Positions 1 through 8,228 of a stretch of DNA of 64,000 bases are shown here, in pieces (within the stretch, counting starts at the first letter, position 1; each line of letters opens with the position of its first letter). Origin of the DNA: Sphingobium sp. KCTC 72723 (lineage in GTDB: Bacteria; Pseudomonadota; Alphaproteobacteria; Sphingomonadales; Sphingomonadaceae); contig NZ_CP060388.1 in the NCBI RefSeq assembly GCF_014280435.1, forward strand, positions 1,922,001 through 1,986,000, read 5' to 3'. A program made the position numbers and the translations under genes. Below the pieces are notes generated by a model. The model was not told the origin of the DNA. It saw only the letters and a program-made list of their open reading frames with translations, and did not search any database.

Positions 1-48
1 CGCTGACGGCACATCATCCTCCTTCCGTTTTTGAAGAGAGGATCCCTG

Positions 49-861
49 ATGAACCGTCTCGCCCGCGCGCTGCTGTTGGCCACTGGCCTTGCCCTGCCCG
101 CCCTGCCGCTTGCCGCGCAACATGCCGACCATGGCGCGCACAAGGCCGCCGACCCGATCGCCGCCGCCATTGCCGCGCCGACCCGCACCCCTGCCAATGT
201 CGCGCGCGACCGCTATCGCAACCCGTCGGAAACGCTGGCGTTCTTCGGTATCAAACCGACCCAGACCGTGCTGGAATATTCGCCCGCCGGAGGGTGGTAC
301 ACCGAAATCCTCGCCCCCCTGCTGCGTGACAAGGGCAGCTTCTACGCCGCCCAGTCGGCCGGCAAGGGCTTCGATAATCTCAAGCTCAAGCTGGATGCTG
401 ACCCGGCCACTTATGGCAAGGTCAAGCTGGTCCCATGGACTGTCCCACTTGCCGCTGTCCCCAACGCCAGCGTCGACACCGTGCTGACTTTCCGCAACGT
501 CCATAATATGGTGATGGGCGGAACCGAGGCCGCGACGTTCAAAGCCTTTTTCGACGTGCTGAAACCCGGCGGCACATTGGGCATCGTCGATCATCGCCTG
601 CCCGAAGCACGCGACAGCACGCTGGAAAAGAGCAGCGGCTATCTCAAGGTTTCCACCATCCGGCGCATCGCGGAGGCTGCCGGCTTCCAATATGTCGGGG
701 CGTCGGAAGTGAACGCCAATCCGAAGGATATGTCCGACTGGGCCAAGGGCGTGTGGACCCTGCCCCCGGTGCTGACCAACAAGGATGTCGATCGTGAGAA
801 ATATCTCGCCATCGGCGAAAGCGACCGCATGACCCTGAAATTCCGCAAGCCGGTCAAATAA
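49..861 (+). CDS. Exported class I SAM methyltransferase-like protein (COG4798 type)
   Basis: 270 residues. The N-terminus is a clear signal peptide (two Arg, hydrophobic stretch about residues 7-21, then LAAQH), so the protein should reach the periplasm or outer face. The body has a methyltransferase fold: a motif I-like segment (VLEYSPAGGWYTEIL), TFRNVHNM, and a post-motif LKPGGTLGIVDHR. It resembles the 'predicted methyltransferase' group COG4798, whose substrate I do not know. I chose the ATG at 49 over an in-frame TTG at 31 because GAGAGGA lies just upstream and the signal peptide starts there. It is followed by a strong hairpin and seems to be transcribed alone or as the last gene of a unit entering from the left. 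An exported SAM-dependent fold is odd because SAM is not expected outside the cytoplasm. Confidence 0.8.
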   Translation: MNRLARALLLATGLALPALPLAAQHADHGAHKAADPIAAAIAAPTRTPANVARDRYRNPSETLAFFGIKPTQTVLEYSPAGGWYTEILAPLLRDKGSFYAAQSAGKGFDNLKLKLDADPATYGKVKLVPWTVPLAAVPNASVDTVLTFRNVHNMVMGGTEAATFKAFFDVLKPGGTLGIVDHRLPEARDSTLEKSSGYLKVSTIRRIAEAAGFQYVGASEVNANPKDMSDWAKGVWTLPPVLTNKDVDREKYLAIGESDRMTLKFRKPVK

Positions 862-870
862 TCCGGCACC

Positions 871-910
871 GCCTTAACCCGGTTGCGCACAGGCGGAACC
901 GGGTTAAGGC
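871..910 (+). terminator. Strong hairpin after the first gene
   Basis: GCCTTAACCCGGTT (871-884) pairs perfectly with AACCGGGTTAAGGC (897-910) across a 12-base loop. There is no T-run, so it is a transcript end or processing hairpin rather than a textbook intrinsic terminator. It ends only six bases before the GTG of the next gene and could also affect that gene's translation. Confidence 0.55.
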
Positions 911-916
911 ACGTCC

Positions 917-1819
917 GTGACCGTCCCACCACCTTCCGACCGACCGCACCGGCCCTTTTTCGCTATTGGCCTGCGCCTGACGGCCGTGATTTGCCTGTCG
1001 ATCATGTTCGTGACCGTTCGGCTGGCCAATCAGCGCGGCGTCCATATCGTCGAATCGCTATTCTATCGGCAAGCGCTGGCCCTACCCTTCGTGCTGGCAT
1101 GGGTCGCGATGGCCGGTGGACTGGGCGCATTGCGCACCCGCCGCATCGGTGTTCACGCCAACCGCATGATGCTGGGCCTGATGGGCATGACGCTCAATTT
1201 CCTGTCCTACATCCTCCTCCTTCCGGCAGAAGCAGCAACGATCGGTTTCACCATGCCGATCTTCGGCACGATCCTGTCCGCCCTGATCCTGCGCGAGGTC
1301 ACGGGCATCCATCGCTGGAGCGCGGTGCTGCTGGGCTTTGTCGGCGTGCTGGTGATGGTCCGGCCAGACGCTGGCCATTTCCCGATGCAAGGCGTGGCCG
1401 TTGCCATCGCGGCGGCTGTCGTGACCGCCAGCGTCAGCCTGGTGCTGCGCGAACTGGGCCGCACCGAAAGCGCGGGCGTCGTCGTCTTCTGGTTCACGGC
1501 GCTGTCCATGCTGCCGCTGGGTATCGCCATGCCCTTCTTCGCGCAGATGCACGATCCGCTGACCTGGGGCTTGTTGCTGCTGATCGGGCTGTTCGGCGGC
1601 GTGGCGCAGATTTGCCTGACCGCCGCGCTGCGATGGGGTCCGGTATCGGTTGTGCTGCCGATGGACTATAGCGCGATCATCTGGACCACGTTGCTGGGCG
1701 TGGCGATCGGCGAGGATTGGCCGATGGCGACGACATGGATCGGCGCAACCCTCATCATCGCCAGCGGCCTCTATATCGCCTGGCGCGAACATGTCCGCGC
1801 CAGGCAGGCAGGGCGTTAA
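917..1819 (+). CDS. EamA-family (DMT superfamily) transporter
   Basis: 300 residues with about ten hydrophobic segments in two homologous halves, the usual layout of EamA/RhaT drug-metabolite transporters of the inner membrane. Typical features are the first helix followed by a basic loop with a conserved Arg (SLFYRQALALPFVL), and a second half ending in a helix and a short basic tail. The substrate cannot be read from the sequence; amino acids, nucleotides or drugs are all possible in the family. The start is a GTG with no strong ribosome site and a hairpin right upstream, so the exact start is uncertain. The stop codon overlaps the stop of the convergent osmC gene by a few bases. Confidence 0.85.
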   Translation: MTVPPPSDRPHRPFFAIGLRLTAVICLSIMFVTVRLANQRGVHIVESLFYRQALALPFVLAWVAMAGGLGALRTRRIGVHANRMMLGLMGMTLNFLSYILLLPAEAATIGFTMPIFGTILSALILREVTGIHRWSAVLLGFVGVLVMVRPDAGHFPMQGVAVAIAAAVVTASVSLVLRELGRTESAGVVVFWFTALSMLPLGIAMPFFAQMHDPLTWGLLLLIGLFGGVAQICLTAALRWGPVSVVLPMDYSAIIWTTLLGVAIGEDWPMATTWIGATLIIASGLYIAWREHVRARQAGR

Positions 1820-2247
1820 CCCAGCAATTCCGCGCTCAGGCTGATGTCCGCCTTCAACAGCTTGGAAATCGGGCAATTGGCCTTCGCCTTGCCCGCCAGT
1901 TCCTGAAAGGTCGCATCGTCGGTGCCGGGAATGGTCGCTTTGAGCGTCAGGGCGCTGGCCGTCACCGCAAAGCCATCGTCCAGCTTTTCCAGCGTCACGA
2001 CTGCACTCGTTTCCATCTTCTCCGCCGTCAGCCCGGCTTCACCCAGGATCAGCGACAGCGCCATCGTGAAGCAGGAGGCGTGCGCGGCTGCGATCAATTC
2101 TTCGGGGTTGCTGCCCGGCACGCCCTCGAACCGCGTGGCAAAGCCATAGGGATAGGCATCCAGCGCGCCGCTTTGGGTCGAAATCGTGCCCTTGCCATCC
2201 TTCAGTCCGCCTCTCCATGCCGCCGAACCGCTACGATTGATTTTCAT
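1816..2247 (-). CDS. osmC: OsmC family peroxiredoxin
   Basis: 143 residues, the normal length for OsmC. The two redox cysteines are present at C59 (HASCF) and C125 (ANCPISK), the same spacing as in E. coli OsmC, and an Arg (R39) and Glu (E49/E50) sit where the active-site residues are expected. The family reduces organic and inorganic hydroperoxides in the cytoplasm and is often induced by osmotic or general stress. An upstream in-frame extension was ignored: the family begins at MKINRSG and the extension overlaps the intergenic region. It is divergent from the PRC-barrel gene, sharing a roughly 100-base region with a candidate stress promoter for the other gene. Confidence 0.92.
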   Translation of the reverse strand: MKINRSGSAAWRGGLKDGKGTISTQSGALDAYPYGFATRFEGVPGSNPEELIAAAHASCFTMALSLILGEAGLTAEKMETSAVVTLEKLDDGFAVTASALTLKATIPGTDDATFQELAGKAKANCPISKLLKADISLSAELLG

Positions 2248-2286
2248 GTCGATGCTCCGTGTAAAACCGGGTTGTAGGACGGTCGG

Positions 2287-2311
2287 GGAACCCGCGTGGC
2301 TCCCCATGGTT
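2287..2311 (+). promoter_or_regulatory. Candidate EcfG-type (general stress) promoter for the PRC-barrel gene
   Basis: GGAAC at 2287-2291, a 16-base spacer, then GGTT at 2308-2311. Alphaproteobacterial EcfG sigma factors recognise GGAAC-N16/17-CGTT, so this differs at one base of the -10. It lies about 37 bases before the ATG of the downstream gene, leaving room for a short leader. PRC-barrel proteins are common members of the general stress regulon, which supports the call. Confidence 0.5.
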
Positions 2312-2347
2312 GCATACCCATCAGAACATTGATGCAGGAGAGTGACA

Positions 2348-2713
2348 ATGACTGACTTGGCACATGACCACAACAGCGGCCTGATCGCGTCGGATCGCGT
2401 CGAAGGCACCGCGGTGTATAACCGACAGGGCGAAAAACTGGGCCGCATATCGAACTTCATGGTGGACAAGGCGAGTGGACAGGTGCGCTACGCCGTGCTG
2501 TCGTTCGGCGGGTTTCTGGGCGTGGGACATGATCATTATCCCCTGCCCTGGTCGATGCTGAACTATGACACGCAGCAGGGCGGCTATGTGGTCGAACTCG
2601 ACAAGCAGGTGCTGGACAATGCGCCGCGCTACAACACAGACCAGCGCCCGGATTATGACGATGGCTACGGCCGCAACGTCTACAAATATTATGGCCTGAT
2701 CTACCCCTGGTGA
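2348..2713 (+). CDS. PRC-barrel domain protein
   Basis: 121 residues. The PRC-barrel domain covers about residues 15-90 (GTAVYNRQGEKLGRISNFMV, then YAVLSFGGFLGVGHDHYPLPW). The C-terminal tail is rich in Tyr, Asp and Asn and looks disordered. There is no signal peptide or membrane segment, so it is probably cytoplasmic. PRC-barrel proteins of this type occur in alphaproteobacteria as stress-induced proteins of unknown molecular role; some PRC barrels bind RNA or the photosynthetic reaction centre. The ATG at 2348 was preferred over a GTG at 2342 because AGGAG ends 7 bases before the ATG. A candidate EcfG promoter lies upstream. Confidence 0.88.
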   Translation: MTDLAHDHNSGLIASDRVEGTAVYNRQGEKLGRISNFMVDKASGQVRYAVLSFGGFLGVGHDHYPLPWSMLNYDTQQGGYVVELDKQVLDNAPRYNTDQRPDYDDGYGRNVYKYYGLIYPW

Positions 2714-2722
2714 CCAGTTTGA

Positions 2723-2757
2723 ACGGCGCGGAGATGCCCTGCGTAGCCCCGCGCCGT
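2723..2757 (+). terminator. GC-rich hairpin after the PRC-barrel gene
   Basis: ACGGCGCGG (2723-2731) pairs with CCGCGCCGT (2749-2757), a perfect 9-base stem with a 17-base loop. No long T-run follows, so it is a probable but weak terminator. Confidence 0.45.
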
Positions 2758-2878
2758 CCTTGCCGGACGACCAACCAACCGCCTGCCCATATTCCGACAC
2801 ATTTGGTCGCGCACCTATTGTCTACTATAAGAATAGAATTATGGTCAGAGCCTCGACAAGCAGGATGAGGATCAGATC

Positions 2879-3547
2879 ATGGAGCGATTCGGATTTTCGG
2901 GTGACACGCGCCAGCCGGTCGTGCTGACTATCCCCGGCCTCAACAATAGCGGGCCAGGACATTGGCAAAGCCTGTGGGAAGACACGCGCGGCGATTGCCA
3001 ACGAGTGGATCTGGGTAGTTGGGCCAGCCCCAATCGCAATGCCTGGGTAACCCGGCTCGATGCGGCTGTCCGCGAAGTGGATGGGCCAGTCATTCTGGCC
3101 GCGCACAGCCTTGGTTGCCTTGCCGTCGCATGGTGGGGCGCGTTGCAGAGTCAGGCCTATGGCTGGCCTGTGACCGGCGCTTTATTGGTCGCTCCGCCAG
3201 ATTGCGACCGGATGGAAACGCCCGAAACCATCGGCGGCTTCGGCCCCACCCCGCGCGTGCAATTGCCTTTCCCCTCGATCATCGTGGCCAGCCGCGACGA
3301 TCCCTATATCTTCTTTGAACGTGCGCACAGCATGGGCAAGAATTGGGGCAGCGAGTTCGTCGATGCAGGTCATGCCGGACATATCAACGCCGATTCAGGG
3401 TTAGGCGCTTGGCAGGCGGGCCAGACGCTGCTGGAACGGTTGATCGACAACGCGCAGGAACAGGCGTCGGCCGTGCGGCAACAACGCCCCGCCATCCCTA
3501 TGGCCCCGTCCGCGCGCAAGCCGACGAGCTGGTCGGCAACTCGATAA
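2879..3547 (+). CDS. RBBP9/YdeN family serine hydrolase
   Basis: 222 residues. The fold is alpha/beta hydrolase of the RBBP9/YdeN type: an early PGLNNSGPGHWQSLW segment typical of this family, the nucleophile elbow AHSLG with Ser77, an Asp after the penultimate strand (D140/D141 in SRDDPY), and the catalytic His in GHAGHIN (H165 or H168). The C-terminal 40 residues (about 183-222) are polar and not part of the usual domain. No signal peptide. The family is poorly characterised; members hydrolyse small esters. It is a single-gene unit that ends at an intrinsic terminator. The start is supported by an ATG whose first residues run directly into the domain. Confidence 0.88.
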   Translation: MERFGFSGDTRQPVVLTIPGLNNSGPGHWQSLWEDTRGDCQRVDLGSWASPNRNAWVTRLDAAVREVDGPVILAAHSLGCLAVAWWGALQSQAYGWPVTGALLVAPPDCDRMETPETIGGFGPTPRVQLPFPSIIVASRDDPYIFFERAHSMGKNWGSEFVDAGHAGHINADSGLGAWQAGQTLLERLIDNAQEQASAVRQQRPAIPMAPSARKPTSWSATR

Positions 3548-3558
3548 GCTCACCTTCC

Positions 3559-3606
3559 AAGGGGCGCGACAAGAGAAACTTGCGCGCCCCTTATATTTGC
3601 TTTTTT
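3559..3606 (+). terminator. Rho-independent terminator
   Basis: AAGGGGCGCG (3559-3568) pairs perfectly with CGCGCCCCTT (3583-3592). A U-rich tract follows, with TTTTTT at 3601-3606. It ends the hydrolase transcript and isolates the following small gene. Confidence 0.85.
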
Positions 3607-3649
3607 GTCTATCAATCAAGTTGAGATAATAAGCGGGCAGAGGTTAGAT

Positions 3650-3838
3650 ATGACAGACACCAGACCCAATGATTTGCGCAACGGCCGCACCGATCCGCAG
3701 CGGGCCGACATCGCGACCAGCATCGACAAGGTGCGCAGCGTCCTTGGTGACCTGCGCTTCGGGTCCATCACGCTGACCGTTCATGACGCCCGTGTGGTGC
3801 AGATCGACGTGACCGAAAAGACGCGCCTTACCGCCTGA
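3650..3838 (+). CDS. YezD-like small protein (DUF2292)
   Basis: 62 residues. The C-terminal half (DKVRSVLGDLRFGSITLTVHDARVVQ... ending with an acidic/basic EKTRL) matches the YezD/DUF2292 pattern, in which a short helix precedes a beta hairpin. The molecular function of the family is unknown, but such genes are often found beside sulfate, sulfonate or cysteine genes. The ATG at 3650 was preferred over an upstream TTG at 3605 because GCAGAGG precedes it at a usable distance and the family begins there. It sits 164 bases before the TonB-dependent receptor in the same direction, so the two may share regulation. Confidence 0.75.
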   Translation: MTDTRPNDLRNGRTDPQRADIATSIDKVRSVLGDLRFGSITLTVHDARVVQIDVTEKTRLTA

Positions 3839-3944
3839 CAGGCAGTGTAGGAGCGCGCAGAACTAACGGGTCGCCATGACCCGTGCGGCCGGGGATGATC
3901 CGCAACTATCACTATCATTCCCACTTTCTACAGGCTTTGACCGG

Positions 3945-3980
3945 ACCACCGGAAACGCCGCGATCGACAAAACCACCGGA
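3945..3980 (+). repeat. Direct repeat ACCACCGGA upstream of the TonB receptor
   Basis: ACCACCGGA occurs at 3945-3953 and again at 3972-3980, start-to-start 27 bases, followed by a short inverted repeat CCGGA-CA-TCCGG (3976-3987). They lie in the 164-base leader between the YezD-like gene and the receptor. They could be regulator binding sites or part of an RNA leader structure. I could not match them to a known riboswitch. Confidence 0.4.
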
Positions 3981-4002
3981 CATCCGGAAAAAGGGGACTA
4001 TC

Positions 4003-6459
4003 ATGATTGCGCGTTTTCTGTTGCTCGCCAGCGTGGCGAGCGCCTCCTTCGCCGTGCCTTCCGCCTTTGCGCAGGATGCCGCGCCTGAACAGGCCGATCC
4101 CGCCGTCCAGCCGCAAAATCCGCGCGGCGACGTCATCGTCGTGACGGCGCGCCGTCGTCAGGAAACCGCGCAGGAAGTGCCACTCGCCATCTCCGTCATA
4201 CGGGGCGACAGCATCGAAGCGACGGGCAATTTCAACATCGTCAAGCTGCAACAGCTTGCCCCGACATTGCAGGTCTATACGTCGAATCCGCGCAATACTT
4301 CGGTCAATATCCGTGGCCTTGGCGTGCCGTTCGGCCTGACCAGCGACGGCTTTGAACAGGGCGTGGGCATCTATGTCGACGACGTCTATAATTCGCGTGT
4401 CGCCGCCGCGACCTTCGATTTCCTCGACGTCGCGCAGGTCGAAGTGCTGCGTGGGCCGCAAGGCTCGCTTTATGGCAAGAATACGACGGCCGGGGCGATC
4501 AACATCACAACCAACCAGCCGACCTTCGATTTCGAAGGCCGTGCCGAACTGACCGTGGGCAATCTCAATTACAAGCAGGCCAAGGCCGCTATATCCGGCC
4601 CGCTGTCGGACACGATCGCCGCGCGCATCGCCATCGCCTCTACCACCCGCCGCGGCACGATCTACAATGTGACCAGCCAGCGCTGGATCAACGAGCAGGA
4701 CAATCTGGGTATTCGCGGGCAATTGCTGTTCAAACCCAACGAAGACCTCAGCATCACGCTGGCGGGTGATTATAGCAAGCAGGATCCCGAAGGCTATGGC
4801 ACCGTCTTCGTGCGCGTAGGCCGCACCCAGCGTGCGCTTAACCGTCAATATGACGCACTCGTCGCGGCGGCCAATGCCGCTGGCCGCGCCTATCAGGTTC
4901 CCAGCCGCAATCCCTACGACCGGCTGACCGATCTCGACAGCAATTTGAACGCGGGCAACAAGATTGGCGGCGCATCGCTCAAGGCAGTATGGGATCTGGG
5001 CGCTGGCACGCTGACATCGGTCACCGCCTGGCGCTTCTGGGACTGGAAGCCAGAGAATGACCGCGATTTCACCGGACTTTCGATCGTTTCCCGGTCGCAA
5101 AATCCCTCGCAGCAGGATCAGTATAGCCAGGAATTGCGCTATAATTACACCAGCGACAGAATCGATTTCGTACTGGGCGCCTTCGGCTTCAAGCAGCGGA
5201 TCGACACGCAGGGAACAGAATCCCAGGGCATAGACGCCAGCCGCTGGAGCCTGACCGGCGCGCAGGCGGCCAACGCCAGCATTCTCGATGGCCTGACCGC
5301 ATCCAACACCCAATATCTCAAAAGCACCAGCGCCGCCCTGTTCGGGCAGGTCAGCTGGAAAGTGACCGACGCGCTGACCATTCAGCCCGGCGCGCGGCTC
5401 AACTATGACAAGAAGTCGGGCTTTTACGAACGTATCGTCACCAATGGGCAGGGCCAGGTCATCAGTTGCACCCCCGTCCCGGCCGCAGGATCGGTTCTGG
5501 CGGCGCAATGCGGCGTATATCAGCCGCAAAGCACGTCGCCTTCGGTCAGCAAATGGAATTTCAGCTACGACTTCAACGTCAATTACAAGATCGCACCGGA
5601 CATCCTGGCCTATGCGACCTATGCCAAAAGCTTCAAGACCGTCGGCATCAACCAGAACGGCCTGCCGCTGAACAGCGTCACTAACCTGCCGGACCTGTCC
5701 GCCAGCACGGTGAAGCCGGAATCGGTCAATCATTATGAAATCGGCATCAAGACCCAGTTCTGGGATCGCCGGGCAACCTTCAACCTCACGGCCTTCCGCA
5801 CCGATATCAAGGATTTCCAGGCGACGGTGAATGGCGGGCAGTTCGGCACGGTGCGCGGCTATCTGGCCAATGCGGACAAGGTTCGGTCGCAGGGCATAGA
5901 GGCCGACTTCAAGATCGCGCCAAGCGAACGGTTCAGCGCCTATGCCAATGGCGCTTACACCGACGCAAAGTACAAGAAGTTCACCAACGCCCCCTGCCCG
6001 CCCGAACTGTCCGGCGGCACATTGCAGGCGGTCGGTGCAACGCCTGACTATTCGCAGCCCGGCGTCGCCGGCGCGCTTAGCCCGCGCCAGTGCGACATTT
6101 CAGGCCAGGCTCTGCCCGGCGTATCGAAATGGGCCTTCTCCTACGGCGCGGAAGTCAACACGCCGGTCACGTTGCTGGCAAAGGAAGGGCAAATCTATCT
6201 GGGCGTCGATGGCAATTACCGTTCGCATTTCCAATCGAACGCTTCGCCCTCCATCTACACCCGGATCAACGGCTATGCCCTGACCAACGTGCGCGCCGGT
6301 TTCCGGGGCGAAGGCTTCGACGTGTTCGGTTGGGTCCGCAACGCTTTCGACGTGAATTATATGGAACTGCTTCAGGTGGCGCCGGGCAATGTCGGCCTGA
6401 TCGCCGGTCAACCCGGTGATCCGCAGACCTGGTTCGGGACCATCAAATTCTCGTTCTGA
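4003..6459 (+). CDS. TonB-dependent outer-membrane receptor
   Basis: 818 residues. Signal peptide about 1-24 (ends SAFAQ), a TonB box in DVIVVTARR (about 43-51), a plug domain (about 60-170, with RGPQGSLYGKNTTAGAINI), then a 22-strand type barrel ending in aromatic FKFSF-like residues (IKFSF). This is the generic architecture of high-affinity outer-membrane uptake driven by TonB-ExbBD. The subclass is the sphingomonad 'VVTARRR' type, with a wide substrate range that cannot be read here. The ATG at 4003 has AAGGGG upstream and begins the signal peptide; longer frames are spurious. The neighbour upstream is YezD-like, hinting at a sulfur compound. No transport partner genes are next to it. Two hairpins follow. 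Confidence 0.93.
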   Translation: MIARFLLLASVASASFAVPSAFAQDAAPEQADPAVQPQNPRGDVIVVTARRRQETAQEVPLAISVIRGDSIEATGNFNIVKLQQLAPTLQVYTSNPRNTSVNIRGLGVPFGLTSDGFEQGVGIYVDDVYNSRVAAATFDFLDVAQVEVLRGPQGSLYGKNTTAGAINITTNQPTFDFEGRAELTVGNLNYKQAKAAISGPLSDTIAARIAIASTTRRGTIYNVTSQRWINEQDNLGIRGQLLFKPNEDLSITLAGDYSKQDPEGYGTVFVRVGRTQRALNRQYDALVAAANAAGRAYQVPSRNPYDRLTDLDSNLNAGNKIGGASLKAVWDLGAGTLTSVTAWRFWDWKPENDRDFTGLSIVSRSQNPSQQDQYSQELRYNYTSDRIDFVLGAFGFKQRIDTQGTESQGIDASRWSLTGAQAANASILDGLTASNTQYLKSTSAALFGQVSWKVTDALTIQPGARLNYDKKSGFYERIVTNGQGQVISCTPVPAAGSVLAAQCGVYQPQSTSPSVSKWNFSYDFNVNYKIAPDILAYATYAKSFKTVGINQNGLPLNSVTNLPDLSASTVKPESVNHYEIGIKTQFWDRRATFNLTAFRTDIKDFQATVNGGQFGTVRGYLANADKVRSQGIEADFKIAPSERFSAYANGAYTDAKYKKFTNAPCPPELSGGTLQAVGATPDYSQPGVAGALSPRQCDISGQALPGVSKWAFSYGAEVNTPVTLLAKEGQIYLGVDGNYRSHFQSNASPSIYTRINGYALTNVRAGFRGEGFDVFGWVRNAFDVNYMELLQVAPGNVGLIAGQPGDPQTWFGTIKFSF

Positions 6460-6471
6460 CGATCTCACCCC

Positions 6472-6495
6472 GTGCGGGCGGCCTTTCGCCCGCAC
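6472..6495 (+). terminator. First hairpin after the TonB receptor
   Basis: GTGCGGGCG (6472-6480) pairs with CGCCCGCAC (6487-6495), a perfect 9-base stem with a 6-base loop. It is the first of two consecutive hairpins. Confidence 0.55.
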
Positions 6496-6505
6496 AACCT
6501 GCAAG

Positions 6506-6537
6506 GAGCGGGAGCGGCGGTCATGCCGCTCCCGCTC
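6506..6537 (+). terminator. Second, longer hairpin after the TonB receptor
   Basis: GAGCGGGAGCGGC (6506-6518) pairs perfectly with GCCGCTCCCGCTC (6525-6537) over a 6-base loop, then TTGTGATATTT. The stem is very stable, although the U-run is weak. It should insulate panB from receptor transcription. Confidence 0.65.
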
Positions 6538-6581
6538 TTGTGATATTTGCGACTCTGCGCGCGGTGCGGTAGAGCGCCCCC

Positions 6582-7454
6582 ATGTCCACGACCTTCACGC
6601 TCGATACGGCGACCAGCCGCGCCAACCCCACCCCCGCGCCAATGAAGCGCCTGACCGTGCCCGCCATCCAGCGGCGCAAGTTTGAGGGAAAGACGGCAGA
6701 GCCGCTGGTGATGCTGACTGCCTATACCGCGCGGCAGGCACAATTGCTCGACCCCCATTGCGACATGCTGCTGGTCGGCGATTCGCTGGGCCAGGTGATT
6801 TACGGCCTGCCTTCGACGCTTGCCGTCACACTCGACATGATGATCGCCCACGGTGCCGCCGTCGTGCGCGGCAGCTACCATAGCGTCGTCATCGTCGACA
6901 TGCCCTTCGGCAGCTACGAAGCCTCCCCGCAGCAGGCCTTTGCCAGCGCCAGCCGCATCATGTCGGAAACCGGCGCGGCAGCGGTCAAGCTGGAAGGCGG
7001 GCAGGCGATGGCGGAAACCATTGCATTCCTCAGCCAGCGCGGCATCCCGGTCATGGCGCATATCGGCCTGACGCCGCAGGCCGTGAACGCGCTGGGTGGC
7101 TATGGCGCGCGCGGCAAGAGCCAGGAGGAACATGCCAAAATCATGGCAGACGCGACTGCCGTGGCGACCGCAGGTGCCTTTGCCATGGTGCTGGAAGGGG
7201 TTATGGAGGAACTGGCCGTCGCGCTGACCGACAGCGTCGATGTGCCGGTCATCGGTATTGGTGCATCGGCCCATTGCGACGGGCAGGTGCTGGTGACGGA
7301 GGATATGCTGGGCATGTTCGAACGGGTGCCGCGCTTCGTCAAACGCTTCGACAATATCGCCCAAACCATCGCAACTGCCGCCGAACGCTACGCCGCCGAT
7401 GTCCGAACACGGGCCTTTCCAACCGAAGAACAGGTGTATCGCCCCAAAAAGTGA
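6582..7454 (+). CDS. panB: 3-methyl-2-oxobutanoate hydroxymethyltransferase (PanB)
   Basis: 290 residues. PanB adds a hydroxymethyl group from methylenetetrahydrofolate to alpha-ketoisovalerate, the first step of pantothenate synthesis in the cytoplasm. Visible signature residues are the metal ligands D67 (VGDSLG) and D106 (VDMPFG), E138 (KLEGG) and the catalytic E205 (VLEG), with the substrate loop AHIGLTPQ. The protein is longer than usual because of an N-terminal stretch of about 20 residues rich in Thr and Pro; the ATG for M21 (at 6642) is an alternative start. No panC is adjacent. It is followed by the YfgM-like gene 75 bases downstream. Confidence 0.95.
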   Translation: MSTTFTLDTATSRANPTPAPMKRLTVPAIQRRKFEGKTAEPLVMLTAYTARQAQLLDPHCDMLLVGDSLGQVIYGLPSTLAVTLDMMIAHGAAVVRGSYHSVVIVDMPFGSYEASPQQAFASASRIMSETGAAAVKLEGGQAMAETIAFLSQRGIPVMAHIGLTPQAVNALGGYGARGKSQEEHAKIMADATAVATAGAFAMVLEGVMEELAVALTDSVDVPVIGIGASAHCDGQVLVTEDMLGMFERVPRFVKRFDNIAQTIATAAERYAADVRTRAFPTEEQVYRPKK

Positions 7455-7529
7455 TTTGCCTGTGGCATAAGCGCCGCTATTGATCGCCGATTCCGGCAGA
7501 CATTTCTGATCCATTTCTCGGAGAATCCC

Positions 7530-8228
7530 GTGGCCCTGACGCCGCAAAATAGCGAAGCCTTCATGCGGGAGGTGGACGAAGCCGTCCGCCAGGACCAGCT
7601 TTTGACCGTGTGGCAGCGCTATGGCCGCTGGATATTGGTCGCCGTGGTCGCCAGTCTGGCCGCTTTTGGCGGCTGGTTATATTGGCAGCATTACAGCAAG
7701 ACGCAGTCGGAAGCCGTGTCGGAACAGATGGACGCCGCACTGGCGACCGCGACCGGCGGCGGCACGCCCGATGCCAGGCAACTCGACGCGCTGACGCAGG
7801 CCAGCCAACCGGGCTACCGTGCTTCGGCGCTACTGGTGAAGGCCGGCACCGCGTCGCGCAAGGGCGACGCCAAGGGCGCGATTGCCGCCTATGGCGCGAT
7901 CGCCGCTGATACGAGTCTGGACCAGCCCTATCGCGATCTGGCGCTTATTCGCCAGACTGCGCTGGAATATGAAAGCCTCAAGCCCCAGCAGATCGTCGAT
8001 CGGTTGAAGCCGCTGGCGATCGAGGGCGCGCCATGGTTCGGCAGCGCAGGCGAACTGGTCGCCATCGCCTATATGAAAATGGGCAAGAACGATCTGGCCG
8101 GGCCATTGTTCGCAGGCATTGCCAAGGATGAAAATGTCCCCCAGTCGATCCGTTCACGCGCGCGACAGATGGCGGGACTATTGGGAATCGACGCGGTCGA
8201 ATTGCCCGCAGAGCCGGTACAGGGATGA
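7530..8228 (+). CDS. YfgM-like TPR protein, membrane anchored
   Basis: 232 residues. A short cytoplasmic N-terminus is followed by one transmembrane helix (about 34-52, WILVAVVASLAAFGGWLYW) and a periplasmic tetratricopeptide-like region. This is the layout of YfgM, an accessory protein of the SecYEG translocon linked to periplasmic chaperones. The gene order here (YfgM-like, bamB, der) is the same as in E. coli and many proteobacteria, which supports the call. The start is GTG, preceded by CGGAGAA. The stop overlaps the bamB start (ATGA), so translation of the two is probably coupled. Confidence 0.85.
   Translation: MALTPQNSEAFMREVDEAVRQDQLLTVWQRYGRWILVAVVASLAAFGGWLYWQHYSKTQSEAVSEQMDAALATATGGGTPDARQLDALTQASQPGYRASALLVKAGTASRKGDAKGAIAAYGAIAADTSLDQPYRDLALIRQTALEYESLKPQQIVDRLKPLAIEGAPWFGSAGELVAIAYMKMGKNDLAGPLFAGIAKDENVPQSIRSRARQMAGLLGIDAVELPAEPVQG

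Noticed and set aside
895..919. GGAAC-N16-CGTG resembling an EcfG promoter before the EamA gene
   Set aside because: The -10 would overlap the GTG start and the sequence is part of the hairpin at 871-910.
3928..5733. Long antisense open frame (about 600 residues) across the TonB receptor
   Set aside because: It is a shadow caused by GC-rich codon bias. The plus strand has a signal peptide, TonB box, plug and barrel end.
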